NCBI GenBank assembly: GCA_900095875.1
Contig: LT608311.1
Location: forward strand, 372,001-436,000
DNA: 64,000 nt
From: Caecibacter massiliensis
GTDB taxonomy: Bacteria; Bacillota; Negativicutes; Veillonellales; Megasphaeraceae
Reading direction: 5' to 3'
Shown: positions 9,752-18,381 of the stretch, piece after piece
Layout of the letters: the number at the start of each line of letters is the position of its first letter
Position numbering within the stretch: the stretch's first letter is position 1
Translations under genes and position numbers: made by a program
Notes under the pieces: generated by a model
What the model was told of the DNA's origin: nothing
Databases searched by the model: none
What the model saw: only the letters and a program-made list of their open reading frames with translations

Positions 9752-11491
9752 TTGAAACGCTTAGGACCGGGTTCAGTCCGCTATTATTTTTATCATGAAA
9801 AAAAATTACTGCTCATCGTCACGCTCAGTGGCATTTTGTATAATGTCGGCATGATTGCCGCTCCCTGGTTCGACGGGCAGCTGGCACAATGCCTCTATGA
9901 TATTTTTGCCGGCAACAGGACGGCAGCAGATATGTACGTTCTCTGTCTGTCCTACGCCCTTGTCATTCTCGGCGTCCAGAGTTCGCGCTATGTCAAGCGC
10001 CTGTACGTCCGGAAATTTGCCAACAATATCAGTCTGTCTATGAAAGATATACTCTACCAGCACCTGGTCCAGACACCAAAGAGGGATATGGAACAGGCCG
10101 ATACGGGAGCATTAATGACTAAGGTCATTTCTGATATCGATACGTGTGTCGAAGGAATGCGCAAATTCACGACAGAAATCTTTGATACGGGCATTGTCAT
10201 GGTGACCTATGTGGTCATGATCGCCTGGTATGACTGGCGCCTGACCCTATGCGTCCTGGTCTTCCCGCCCATCGCTTACGCCCTGGCCAATAGTCTGCGC
10301 CGCACGGTCGCTATGACGGCAGCCAGGAGTAAAGAGAGCAGCGGCGCTTTGTCAGGAATGACACTGGACCGCATCAGCAATGCCATGACATACCGCGTCT
10401 ACGGCGAAGAAGCCGTGCAGGACCAGCGCTATGAAGATTATCTGACTGATTATGAAAAGAAAATGATTCTGGCCAATCTCTGGGAAAACGCACTCCAGCC
10501 GATTTACAAAGTCATCGCTATGATTGGCACGATACTGGTCATCTGGTCCGGTGGCCACAATGTCCTGGGAACGGGCTGGGAAACGTGGGATATTGCCGCC
10601 TTCTCGACGTATCTGACCTGCTTCATCAGACTGGCGACAAAATCGTCCCATGCGGCCAAACTGTTCAACGCTATCCAGAAGGCCCAGGTTTCCTGGCTTC
10701 GCATCCAGCCCCACCTGCGGGCCGCCAGTACACTTCCCCGGACAGTACCGCCGGCGGCACCGGCTTATCTCACCGTCCGACATCTTTCCTTTACCTACCC
10801 CGGCAGTGACGTGCCCATTTTTCAGGACCTTTCCTTTTCAGCCCGTCCCGGAGACATTATCGGAATCACCGGTCCCGTGGCCTCTGGCAAATCGACACTG
10901 GGACTGGCTTTTCTCTGCGAAAATCCGCATGGCGGCCAGATTCTTTTTGGAACGCAGGAGCTGGGCAATGGCCATACATCTCCCAAGGGCATCGCCGGTT
11001 ATTGCGGCCACGACGCAGAGCTCTTTGCCGGCACGATTGAAGAAAATATCCGTCTTGGCAAAGGCGGCGACATCATCCCCGTTCTGAATGCAGTCTGTAT
11101 GGATCAGGATTGCGCGTCCTTTCCTGACGGAATCCGGACCCTCATCGGCGAGGGGGGACAGCGCCTGTCCGGTGGCCAGCAGGCCCGCATCGCCCTGGCC
11201 CGGACGCTATTTCATCCACGGCCGCTACTGATTCTCGACGACCCCTTCGCCGCCGTCGATATGGCGACAGAACGAGCTATTTACAGCCACCTGCGCCGAG
11301 ACTGCAAAGACCGCATCATCCTTCTCATCTCGCATCGTCTGACTCTTTTCCCAATGCTCGACCAAATCATCTGGCTGAATGGTGACGGGAGCAGCATCGC
11401 CGCCACCCACGAAGAATTGTATGTATCGTGCCATGCCTATCGGAAACTCTATGACCTGCAGCATGCCCAGGGAGGTGGTTCCCATGGGTAA
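9752..11491 (+). CDS. Heterodimeric ABC exporter, first subunit
   Basis: A fused membrane-ATPase ABC half-transporter of about 579 residues: six predicted membrane segments in the first ~300 residues, then an ATPase domain with Walker A GITGPVASGKST, a canonical LSGGQQ signature and an ISHR switch histidine. The Walker B ends LLILDDP, with Asp where the catalytic Glu is normal, which marks one degenerate ATP site as in LmrCD or TM287/288-like heterodimers. I prefer the TTG at 9752 (MKRLGPGSV) because GAGGTG lies 6 bases before it; a GTG at 9743 in frame has no well placed site. It overlaps the next gene by 8 bases. The substrate is unknown. Confidence 0.88.
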   Translation: MKRLGPGSVRYYFYHEKKLLLIVTLSGILYNVGMIAAPWFDGQLAQCLYDIFAGNRTAADMYVLCLSYALVILGVQSSRYVKRLYVRKFANNISLSMKDILYQHLVQTPKRDMEQADTGALMTKVISDIDTCVEGMRKFTTEIFDTGIVMVTYVVMIAWYDWRLTLCVLVFPPIAYALANSLRRTVAMTAARSKESSGALSGMTLDRISNAMTYRVYGEEAVQDQRYEDYLTDYEKKMILANLWENALQPIYKVIAMIGTILVIWSGGHNVLGTGWETWDIAAFSTYLTCFIRLATKSSHAAKLFNAIQKAQVSWLRIQPHLRAASTLPRTVPPAAPAYLTVRHLSFTYPGSDVPIFQDLSFSARPGDIIGITGPVASGKSTLGLAFLCENPHGGQILFGTQELGNGHTSPKGIAGYCGHDAELFAGTIEENIRLGKGGDIIPVLNAVCMDQDCASFPDGIRTLIGEGGQRLSGGQQARIALARTLFHPRPLLILDDPFAAVDMATERAIYSHLRRDCKDRIILLISHRLTLFPMLDQIIWLNGDGSSIAATHEELYVSCHAYRKLYDLQHAQGGGSHG

Positions 11492-13112
11492 TGTCTTTTT
11501 ACAGACCTTACGGAAGAACAGCCTGCTCCTGCTGATCCTCATCCTGGCTATCATCGCGTCCATCGCCGTGAGCATTACACCGCCGCTCATCCTGCAGTAT
11601 ATCATTGACAGCCTTGTCAGCGGCGCTTTCAGCACCTACCCCCTGATGGCAGCCGGTGTACTCTATTTCACTCTCAATGCCGGAAGTGGTCTCGTCGATG
11701 CCTTCAAAGAAACGCTGATTACCATATTCGGCCAGAAAATCACACATGATCTGCGCTCGGCCATGTGCCGGCGTCTTGACGACCTTCCGGCATCATACTT
11801 TGTCAACCACGAAGCCGGTGCCGTCACATCACTTTTAGTCAATGACGTCGATACGCTGGAAAACCTCTTTGATTCCGGCGTGGTCAGTATGATTGCCGAC
11901 ATATTCACGATTTTCAGTATCCTCGCCGTCGTATTCCATCTGAGCCCGGGGCTGGGCGCACTGATCTGTATCTGCCTTCCCCTGCTCTTTCTCCTGACCC
12001 GCTACTTCCAAAAACGCATGCTCCAGGCCCAGCGGGACAACCGCATCGCTGTCAGCCGGACAAATGAACTCATACCAGAAACGGTTCACAATATCCGCAC
12101 GATCCATACCTGCCAGCAGGAACGCTATATGCGCCAGCGCTATGGCCGTACGATCCGCGATAGTTTCGAGGCCATGGAACGAAGCAATTTCTGCGATTCC
12201 ATCTATTCGCCCATCATCATCACCAGTTGCACAGTCATCATCTGCCTGATGATGTCTCTGTCTGTCAGCAGTCCGTCCCTGCAGGAACTATTCGGCATGA
12301 CCGTCGGCAGTGTTGTCGCTCTCATCGCCTATGTACGCCGTATCTTCTCGCCCTTGGAAAGCATCGGCATGGAAATCCAGAATATCCAGTCTGCCGTCGC
12401 CGGCATTGGCCGCCTGAAAGATTTCTTCGCCGAACCCGTCCAGGAAAAGAACGGCACGATGGAACCCGACCCGGCTGCAACACCGCTTGTCATCGGCGAT
12501 GCCGCCTTTGGCTACGGCAAGGAAGCCGACATTTTCCATCACTTCACTCTTATCGTAGAAGCCGGGGAAATGGTTACTATCACCGGCCGCACGGGAGCCG
12601 GCAAAAGCACCCTCTTTAAGCTCATCCTCGGCCTCTACCGGCCCCGGCAGGGCCAGGTCCGCGTCTTCGGCTGCGATCCGTCCCGCATGGCTGCTCCCCT
12701 CCGCCGTCAGGTCTTCGGCTATGTCGAACAGCAGTTCCACGCTATCCATGGCACCGTTGCCGATCAAATCAGCCTGAAAGACCCGAGAGTTACACCGGAA
12801 GCAATAGAAAAGGCACTGCATCTCGTCGGCCTTTGGGATACATGCCACGCCCTGCCCCAGGGATTGGCTACGCCTTACAAGCCAGAGTTCTTTTCCCGTG
12901 GCCAGGGCCAGCTCCTGTCCATCGCCCGGGCCGTCGTCATGGACCCGCAAATCCTCTTGTTCGACGAAATCACAGCCAACCTCGATTCCCTCACAGAATC
13001 CCAAATTCTTCAGGCTCTGCAGGCAGTTGCCCAGAACCGGACCGTCCTCTCTATTTCTCATCGTCTTTACGAATCCCAGGGAGGCCGGCGCATCGTCATC
13101 GGAGATCCGTAG
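11484..13112 (+). CDS. Heterodimeric ABC exporter, second subunit
   Basis: Partner of the preceding half-transporter, 542 residues, with six predicted membrane segments then an ATPase domain: Walker A ITGRTGAGKST, Walker B ILLFDE with the catalytic Glu present, ISHR at the end. Its ABC signature is degenerate (FSRGQGQ instead of LSGGQ). Subunit one has the reverse combination, so together they should make one canonical and one degenerate ATP site. The ATG at 11484 has GGAGGTGG upstream and lies within the stop region of the first subunit. The gene is probably for export of a drug, lipid or peptide, not further defined. Confidence 0.88.
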   Translation: MGNVFLQTLRKNSLLLLILILAIIASIAVSITPPLILQYIIDSLVSGAFSTYPLMAAGVLYFTLNAGSGLVDAFKETLITIFGQKITHDLRSAMCRRLDDLPASYFVNHEAGAVTSLLVNDVDTLENLFDSGVVSMIADIFTIFSILAVVFHLSPGLGALICICLPLLFLLTRYFQKRMLQAQRDNRIAVSRTNELIPETVHNIRTIHTCQQERYMRQRYGRTIRDSFEAMERSNFCDSIYSPIIITSCTVIICLMMSLSVSSPSLQELFGMTVGSVVALIAYVRRIFSPLESIGMEIQNIQSAVAGIGRLKDFFAEPVQEKNGTMEPDPAATPLVIGDAAFGYGKEADIFHHFTLIVEAGEMVTITGRTGAGKSTLFKLILGLYRPRQGQVRVFGCDPSRMAAPLRRQVFGYVEQQFHAIHGTVADQISLKDPRVTPEAIEKALHLVGLWDTCHALPQGLATPYKPEFFSRGQGQLLSIARAVVMDPQILLFDEITANLDSLTESQILQALQAVAQNRTVLSISHRLYESQGGRRIVIGDP

Positions 13113-13150
13113 GAATCGCAGGTCGCTAGCTGATGGCTGCCGGTCGAACC

Positions 13151-13231
13151 AAAAAAAGAACCCTCACCGTCATGCAGCAGATGCACTATAAAAGAGAGCA
13201 TCTGTTGCATGCGTCTGAAGGGTTCTTTTTT
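13151..13231. terminator. Long two-part hairpin terminator, bidirectional
   Basis: Between the convergent ABC exporter and VirK-like genes. The outer arms are AAAAAAGAACCCT and AGGGTTCTTTTTT and an inner pair is ATGCAGCAGATGC and GCATCTGTTGCAT, with an unpaired stretch between. A-rich and T-rich flanks on both sides suit termination in both directions. Confidence 0.7.
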
Positions 13232-13260
13232 GCTGCAAACTATAAACTTTGTACTACAGG

Positions 13261-14262
13261 CTATTTCACCGGTGCTTCGATGGGATCGTAGTCAGCCGGT
13301 TTATCGGTGATAGCCGCTTCGTCGATGGCCGACGGTATGGGATCAAATCCCTGACGGAAGAGAGACTTGATGACAGCGATATAGGGAGGAACGATGGTGT
13401 CCATAAGGAGATAGCGCTTGCGGAAAAGATTGCGCTTCTGGGACTTGATTTCGCCGTATTTGCGTCGTTTTTCTTCGATAGGCAGGCGGAAATACCACTG
13501 TTCCTTACTATCAGGTACGGCACCTTCACCAACCCAGAAGTCATTGAAATTGGTCTTCTTCGAGCGGTTGCCGCGCAGCATGTGGCTGTTAGTATAGAAG
13601 CCTTCGTCGGTTATGACGTACATATCGTGAATGCCCAGTGTCTGGACGAAAATGCGCATCAAGTAAAGAATAAAATTCTTCGGACGGTATCCAAAAAGCT
13701 TTTTAGTCAGGACTTTCGTCGTTTCCAGGCCGTGTTTTGATCCCTGGATAGTACCGATATACATGGACGGTGTGCCATCAGCATTGTAGTCAAAGCGGAA
13801 ATTAAAATGGTAAATCATCTGTCCTTCGTGATAGAGATAGAGTGACAGGAAGCCTTCCTTGCGCTGGCCCGTATCAAAGATGAGCCGTGCTTCCAAGGGC
13901 AGCGATTCATCCGGCGAGGCCCACAGGGTATAGCCATTTCCCCAGTACAGTTCGTGAATGACGTCATCGGAAAAGAACGTCCGCAAGATAGTGAAATGGT
14001 GCTTCAAGGCATCGAGGCGCTGGCGCATGGTCGAATTCTTGAATAAGAAGACGCGGGTCATGACTTCCTGGAAATCAGGATCATGCTGGTCAAAGAATCC
14101 TTTCATGGGTTCATAGTGATTGAAGAAATCGTACAATTCTTCAAACAAGGTCCGGTTAGATATGGCACGGGCAAAAAAAACGACAGCCCGCTTGTTTTCC
14201 TGGAAATTCCGTGGTCCGTATATAAGGCGCGATAAGTGCCAGAAATAGGAAATGCTGTGCAT
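13261..14262 (-). CDS. VirK/YbjX (DUF535) family protein
   Basis: A 333-residue protein that resembles the VirK/YbjX family (DUF535), known from enterobacterial virulence and antimicrobial-peptide tolerance but without a settled biochemical function. The family-like GTIQGS motif lies in the second third and the C-terminal part is rich in basic residues. I start at the ATG at 14262 (MHSISYFWHL), which has AGGAGGT a few bases upstream; an extension to 14337 lacks such a site. It converges with the ABC exporter pair across a shared terminator. No operon partner is evident. Confidence 0.72.
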   Translation of the reverse strand: MHSISYFWHLSRLIYGPRNFQENKRAVVFFARAISNRTLFEELYDFFNHYEPMKGFFDQHDPDFQEVMTRVFLFKNSTMRQRLDALKHHFTILRTFFSDDVIHELYWGNGYTLWASPDESLPLEARLIFDTGQRKEGFLSLYLYHEGQMIYHFNFRFDYNADGTPSMYIGTIQGSKHGLETTKVLTKKLFGYRPKNFILYLMRIFVQTLGIHDMYVITDEGFYTNSHMLRGNRSKKTNFNDFWVGEGAVPDSKEQWYFRLPIEEKRRKYGEIKSQKRNLFRKRYLLMDTIVPPYIAVIKSLFRQGFDPIPSAIDEAAITDKPADYDPIEAPVK

Positions 14263-14346
14263 GAAATACCTCCTATCGAGTACAACTGCAATAATTGCAA
14301 TAGTACTATTATACGGGCAAGACAAGCGGGCTGTCAATGTAGGATT

Positions 14347-14367
14347 AGTGGCTGGTGACTGGCTGCC
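14347..14367. repeat. Degenerate CTG-type heptads
   Basis: AGTGGCT, GGTGACT and GGCTGCC form three loosely matching 7-base units just downstream of the FMN dehydrogenase stop. The GGCTGCC plus RRTCG string recurs at 13135-13146. Similarity is weaker than in the arrays at 21248 and 38171. Confidence 0.35.
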
Positions 14368-14372
14368 AATCG

Positions 14373-15401
14373 TTATAATTTTCTAACAACATTTGACGGG
14401 ACGTGGGACAAGTCGCGGACACCGGTAATCATCATGGCATCCATGAGTTCCCGCTTCAGTGTATCCAGAAGCAGTTTGACACCTTCCGCCCCGCCACCGA
14501 TAGCGGCTACGGCAGCCGGACGTCCCAAAAGGACCGCATCAGCACCGAGAGCCAGCATCTTCAGTACGTCTTCGCCGTGACGGACACCGCCATCGACGAA
14601 AATCGTCAGCCGGCCTTTAACGGCATCAGCTATGCCCGGCAGCACATCCGCCGTACCTGCCATGCCGTCGAGGACACGGCCGCCGTGATTGCTGACGACA
14701 ATGCCTTTTGCTCCGGCATCGGCACAGGCAACGGCTTCTTCCGGCGACATGATGCCTTTTACGATGAACGGCAGCTGGATGGATTTCACGATTTCTGTAA
14801 TATCACCAGCACTCTTAGGTCCTACTGGCTGGCCAAAGATGCGCATATTGATCAATGTCGCCGCATCAATATCGCTGGCAACGGCGAAGGCGCCGGCAGC
14901 TTCCGCTTCATGGGCTTTTTCTATGATTTTGTCATTGCTGCGGGGTTTGATCGTCGGGATGACTACGCCCGGGCGTTTCTTACAGGAAGCAATACCCGAA
15001 GCATACATATAAGGAGCTCCACTGTCTCCAGTAAAGCACAGCGTACCTGCGTCCATGGCGCCCTGTGTCACGGCTTCATCATATTCCTGTTCTACTGTAG
15101 CCGGATCACCGTCTACCTTGGCATTCAGAACAATCCCACCGACAGGTGCAATAAGTACAGGCATACTCAGTTTGCGTCCCAATATCTGACAGCTCGTATC
15201 CGGTTCATCCTGTCCGGACATGCTGCGCATGACCAGGCCGTATTCCTGCAATGCTTCCATATTGCGCATAAATGAACGGGCCGTGCGCAGGCCGCCAAAA
15301 CCGGGAATCATGCCGACGCAGGCTTTCCCATTACATTCGGGACAGACATGACAGCCTTTCATTTTCTGACGCGCAATGTCACGTACTTCTTTCAAATCCA
15401 T
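14373..15401 (-). CDS. FMN-dependent alpha-hydroxy-acid dehydrogenase/oxidase
   Basis: A 342-residue TIM-barrel flavoprotein of the lactate oxidase/glycolate oxidase family. Visible signatures are the active-site SNHGGR followed by LDG, and the FMN-phosphate region VDGGVRHGEDVLKMLALGADAVLLGRP. Typical members oxidise L-lactate or other 2-hydroxy acids. An unusual feature is the N-terminal CHVCPECNGKAC stretch (three to four Cys within ~12 residues), which could hold a metal or a disulfide. In a strict anaerobe it is more likely a dehydrogenase than an oxidase; the substrate is not determined by the sequence. An AAGGAGG site precedes the ATG. Confidence 0.82.
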   Translation of the reverse strand: MDLKEVRDIARQKMKGCHVCPECNGKACVGMIPGFGGLRTARSFMRNMEALQEYGLVMRSMSGQDEPDTSCQILGRKLSMPVLIAPVGGIVLNAKVDGDPATVEQEYDEAVTQGAMDAGTLCFTGDSGAPYMYASGIASCKKRPGVVIPTIKPRSNDKIIEKAHEAEAAGAFAVASDIDAATLINMRIFGQPVGPKSAGDITEIVKSIQLPFIVKGIMSPEEAVACADAGAKGIVVSNHGGRVLDGMAGTADVLPGIADAVKGRLTIFVDGGVRHGEDVLKMLALGADAVLLGRPAAVAAIGGGAEGVKLLLDTLKRELMDAMMITGVRDLSHVPSNVVRKL

Positions 15402-15499
15402 TTGACATACCTCCTTAAGTTGTATACATGTATGACACTTTACTTATATTGTACTGCAATGTATCTTATTACGCCATAGAAAAACACATCTATCATAAA

Positions 15500-15532
15500 A
15501 CAAAAACGGGACTGCCCGAAGACAATCCCGTC
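15500..15532 (-). terminator. Terminator of the rubredoxin gene
   Basis: On the minus strand an 11-bp stem (ACGGGA arm, three G-U pairs) closes on a UUCG loop and is followed by TTTTTGTTTT. It lies directly downstream of the rubredoxin stop. Confidence 0.8.
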
Positions 15533-15554
15533 TAATCCGCCTGTAGAGACAGAT

Positions 15555-15716
15555 TTAGTCCATTTTTACAAAAGCGTCTTTACCAGCGCCGCAGGTAGGA
15601 CAAACCCAGTCATCAGCCAGGTCAGCAAATTTTGTGCCTGCTGCTACGCCGTTGTCAGCGTCGCCTTCTGCTTCATCATAAATATAACCACAAATAGTGC
15701 ATTCGTATTTGTCCAT
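15555..15716 (-). CDS. Rubredoxin
   Basis: A 53-residue one-iron electron carrier. The product has the two rubredoxin knuckles, C6-x-x-C9-G and C39-P-T-C42-G, which bind a single Fe(Cys)4 centre, and the usual acidic middle ([11 protein letters not shown]). The ATG at 15716 has GGAGGT seven to eight bases upstream. It is a single-gene unit with its own terminator. In anaerobes rubredoxin passes electrons to rubrerythrin and superoxide reductase, both encoded elsewhere in this window. Confidence 0.95.
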   Translation of the reverse strand: MDKYECTICGYIYDEAEGDADNGVAAGTKFADLADDWVCPTCGAGKDAFVKMD

Positions 15717-15817
15717 GATTCTACCTCCAAAATCATACTAAATCTTAGTAAATAATTATGTTTCACTCATCACATCATATCATGGTCCTATAAAATTTGC
15801 AACTGAAAAATGTATAT

Positions 15818-15848
15818 ATGGTAGTGTTCCTAATGGACACACTACCAT
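15818..15848. terminator. Perfect 10-bp hairpin between DUF3298 and rubredoxin genes
   Basis: ATGGTAGTGT and ACACTACCAT flank an 11-base loop. It is 22 bases past the DUF3298 stop... on the minus strand it lies downstream of that gene and upstream of rubredoxin. The T tract is poor, so a terminator role is only likely. Confidence 0.4.
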
Positions 15849-15870
15849 AAGGCCGAAGGTACATGCGAAT

Positions 15871-16521
15871 TTACTTTGCCCGTTTCATCATATTCAAATC
15901 GACGATGCCCGTAGAATAGGGAGCTACTTCATAGAGCCCGAACAGAAAATGGATATTCCCCGCTTTATCGAGATAATAGTTTTCCGGAAGCTGTGTCAGG
16001 CCGGTAAAATAAGAAGAAAGCTGATACTTGCTGGAGAGCAACGCCTGATTGATTTTTTTGATCGTAAAATATTTTTCATCGCCCGGCTTGATAATTTCCT
16101 GCCAGGTTACTTTTTTCCCCGTCGTCAAATCAAACGTTGTCCCTTTTTTCCAATGGGTCGGGTGAGCATCCCGGCCAAAATAGATTTGTCCCGATTCGAC
16201 GATGGATAAATAGGTACCATCATTATGCGTTACTTCATAAGATTTCGTTTCCGTGACAAAACTATGATTGCCGGCTTTATCTTTCTGCTTATTGAAAAAA
16301 TCCTGCGTTTCTTTCTGTTCATCTGCATAATACTGACGGATTTGTGCCGTCGCTGCCGCATTTCCCATGACCGTGACGTCGGGATAGGACATTTCCAGAT
16401 AACTGTCTCCATCTTCTGACCGCGGCATCTGTACCATCTGAACATCGGCAGGCGGCGCCGCCAGCGCGACTGATGCTGTCAACAGAGCAGCGCTGAGCAT
16501 AGCTAATATTTTTTGTTTCAT
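15871..16521 (-). CDS. Secreted DUF3298/DUF4163-type protein (RsiV-like fold)
   Basis: A 216-residue exported protein. The signal peptide (MKQKILAMLSAALLTASVALA) ends near residue 21 without a lipobox. The rest resembles the DUF4163/DUF3298 pair found in RsiV-like and lysozyme-inhibitor-like proteins: an aromatic-rich N-terminal sheet region and a C-terminal part with YYLDKAGNIHFLFGLYEVAPYSTG, where the final YEVAPYS(T)G is the family's most conserved piece. The physiological role is unknown; binding of a cell wall or host factor is possible. It follows uvrC in the same direction but at the end of that run. Confidence 0.75.
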   Translation of the reverse strand: MKQKILAMLSAALLTASVALAAPPADVQMVQMPRSEDGDSYLEMSYPDVTVMGNAAATAQIRQYYADEQKETQDFFNKQKDKAGNHSFVTETKSYEVTHNDGTYLSIVESGQIYFGRDAHPTHWKKGTTFDLTTGKKVTWQEIIKPGDEKYFTIKKINQALLSSKYQLSSYFTGLTQLPENYYLDKAGNIHFLFGLYEVAPYSTGIVDLNMMKRAK

Positions 16522-16551
16522 CGAAAATCCCTCCTCTGATACTTCGTAATA

Positions 16552-18381
16552 TTACTTCAATTGAGTTTGTTTCCGTTTTTCATCTGTTCCCAGGCGGAAA
16601 AAATAATATACATTTTCAGCTGTCTGACGAGTCATTCCCGGTACAGCCGCCAATTCATCAATTTCTGCCTGTTTCATGTCATCGAGCGTTTTAAAGTGCT
16701 GCCACAGCGCCTTGCGCCGTGCCGGACCGATGCCTTCGATATGGTCCAGAATAGAAACGAGACTGCGCTTTCCCCGCAGATGCCGGTGGTAGGTAATAGC
16801 AAAACGATGCGCCTCATCGCGGATAGCCTGCAGCAGCTGCAGCTCCGGCGTATGATGGCTGAGGATAATTGAATCGCTGCGCCCTTCGACAAAGACTTCT
16901 TCTATGCGCTTGGCCAGACTGATGACCGGCGCCTCACACCCGGCCTGCCGTATGATTGGCAGAGCGGCATGGAGTTGTCCCTTGCCGCCATCGATGACTA
17001 TTAAATCAGGAACGGGCCAGTCTTTTTCATTATACCGCCGTTCCATGATTTCCGCCATAGATTTAAAATCATCGGGCTTTCCCTGTACCGTTTTTAATTT
17101 AAACCTCCGGTACTCACTGCGTGCCGGCTGACCATTTTCAAAAACTACCATAGAGGCAACCGTTTCGATACCCTGGGTATGGGAAATATCAAAACATTCC
17201 ATCCGTTCCGGCAGGGACGGCAGGTCCAGCACCCGGGCCAGAGCCTGGACGGCACCGCTCGTCTTATCCGTATCATGCTGCCACTGGAGCCGTCTCTGTT
17301 CGAGCAGGACGCGGGCGTTTTCTTCCGCCATGGCGAGGAGTTTCTTTTTACTGCCCCGCTGGGGAATGATTAGGTTGACCTGCTGGCCTTTCAGCTGGCT
17401 CAGCCGCCGTTCACAATCTTCCTGTTCTGCCACAGCGGCTACGACAATATCCCGCGGGATAAACGACTGGGCCGTATAATACTGGTCAATGACAGCTTCC
17501 GTCATATCGGCGGCTGACTCATCATCGCTGTGATCCAGACTGAATGTCTCCCGTCCCATAAGCCTGCCGCTGCGGATGGTATAAATCTGGACGCAGGACT
17601 GTCCGGCGTCGCTGGCCAGTCCCAATACATCCATATCGCCGCCCTGGGTAACGATGTTCTGCTGGGACTGAATGACCCGGATGGCTTCTATCTGGTCCCG
17701 GTACACAGCTGCTTTTTCAAATTCCAGCTCATCCGATGCTGCTTCCATTTTTTGCTGTAAATCCCGTATAAGCGGCGTATTCCTTCCTTCAAGCAGATCC
17801 ACGGCCTGCCGGACCAATTCCTGATAATCAGCTTTTGTAATATAGTGCACACAGGGCGCATCGCAATGTCCCATATGATACTGCAGGCACGGCCGGTCTG
17901 CTTTGAGATTGCGGCAGGTCCGGATGTGGAAGGCACGCTGCATCAGTTTCAGGACGCGGTGCACTGCCCCGGCATCGGCAAAGGGGCCGAAATACCGGGC
18001 ACCATCGCGCAGGACCCGCCGGGTCATGCAGACCCGCGGATAGTCGTCCTGCAGCGTCACCTTGATATAAGGATAGGTCTTGTCATCGCGAAGCATGATA
18101 TTATACCGGGGATGATGCTTCTTGATGAGCGTATTTTCCAGAATCAGCGCTTCCATTTCATTGGCTACGACGATGGTTTCCAGATCGACAGCATGACTGA
18201 TCATAGCCGCCACTTTAACGGCCCGGTTGGCATCGTTGCGGACGTAACTTTTGACGCGGTTGCGCAGATTGACTGCCTTGCCCACATAAATAATATGACC
18301 TTTGGCATCTTTCCATAAATACACGCCGGGCTGGGTCGTCAGATTATTCACTTTTTCGAGCACGGCCTGTGAAAATGCCAC
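16552..18381 (-). CDS. uvrC: Excinuclease ABC subunit C
   Basis: Makes both incisions in nucleotide excision repair. The 609-residue protein has the N-terminal GIY-YIG nuclease (GVYLWKDAKGHIIYVGKA), a UVR domain that contacts UvrB (ELEFEKAAVYRDQIEAI), the RNase H-like C-terminal nuclease (MECFDISHTQG, IVIDGGKGQL) and terminal helix-hairpin-helix motifs (LDHIEGIGPARRKALW). It starts at a GTG whose G is the last base of the uvrA TAG stop, so it is translationally coupled to uvrA. Confidence 0.97.
   Translation of the reverse strand: MAFSQAVLEKVNNLTTQPGVYLWKDAKGHIIYVGKAVNLRNRVKSYVRNDANRAVKVAAMISHAVDLETIVVANEMEALILENTLIKKHHPRYNIMLRDDKTYPYIKVTLQDDYPRVCMTRRVLRDGARYFGPFADAGAVHRVLKLMQRAFHIRTCRNLKADRPCLQYHMGHCDAPCVHYITKADYQELVRQAVDLLEGRNTPLIRDLQQKMEAASDELEFEKAAVYRDQIEAIRVIQSQQNIVTQGGDMDVLGLASDAGQSCVQIYTIRSGRLMGRETFSLDHSDDESAADMTEAVIDQYYTAQSFIPRDIVVAAVAEQEDCERRLSQLKGQQVNLIIPQRGSKKKLLAMAEENARVLLEQRRLQWQHDTDKTSGAVQALARVLDLPSLPERMECFDISHTQGIETVASMVVFENGQPARSEYRRFKLKTVQGKPDDFKSMAEIMERRYNEKDWPVPDLIVIDGGKGQLHAALPIIRQAGCEAPVISLAKRIEEVFVEGRSDSIILSHHTPELQLLQAIRDEAHRFAITYHRHLRGKRSLVSILDHIEGIGPARRKALWQHFKTLDDMKQAEIDELAAVPGMTRQTAENVYYFFRLGTDEKRKQTQLK

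Noticed and set aside
14403-15275. Long open frame on the plus strand opposite the FMN dehydrogenase gene
   Set aside because: No ribosome site, no recognisable domain, and it lies fully antisense to a well-supported gene; it reflects the codon bias of that gene.
15424-15433. ATACATGTAT palindrome before the FMN dehydrogenase gene as an operator
   Set aside because: Only 10 bases, in AT-rich DNA, and without a clear promoter next to it; too weak to list as a site.
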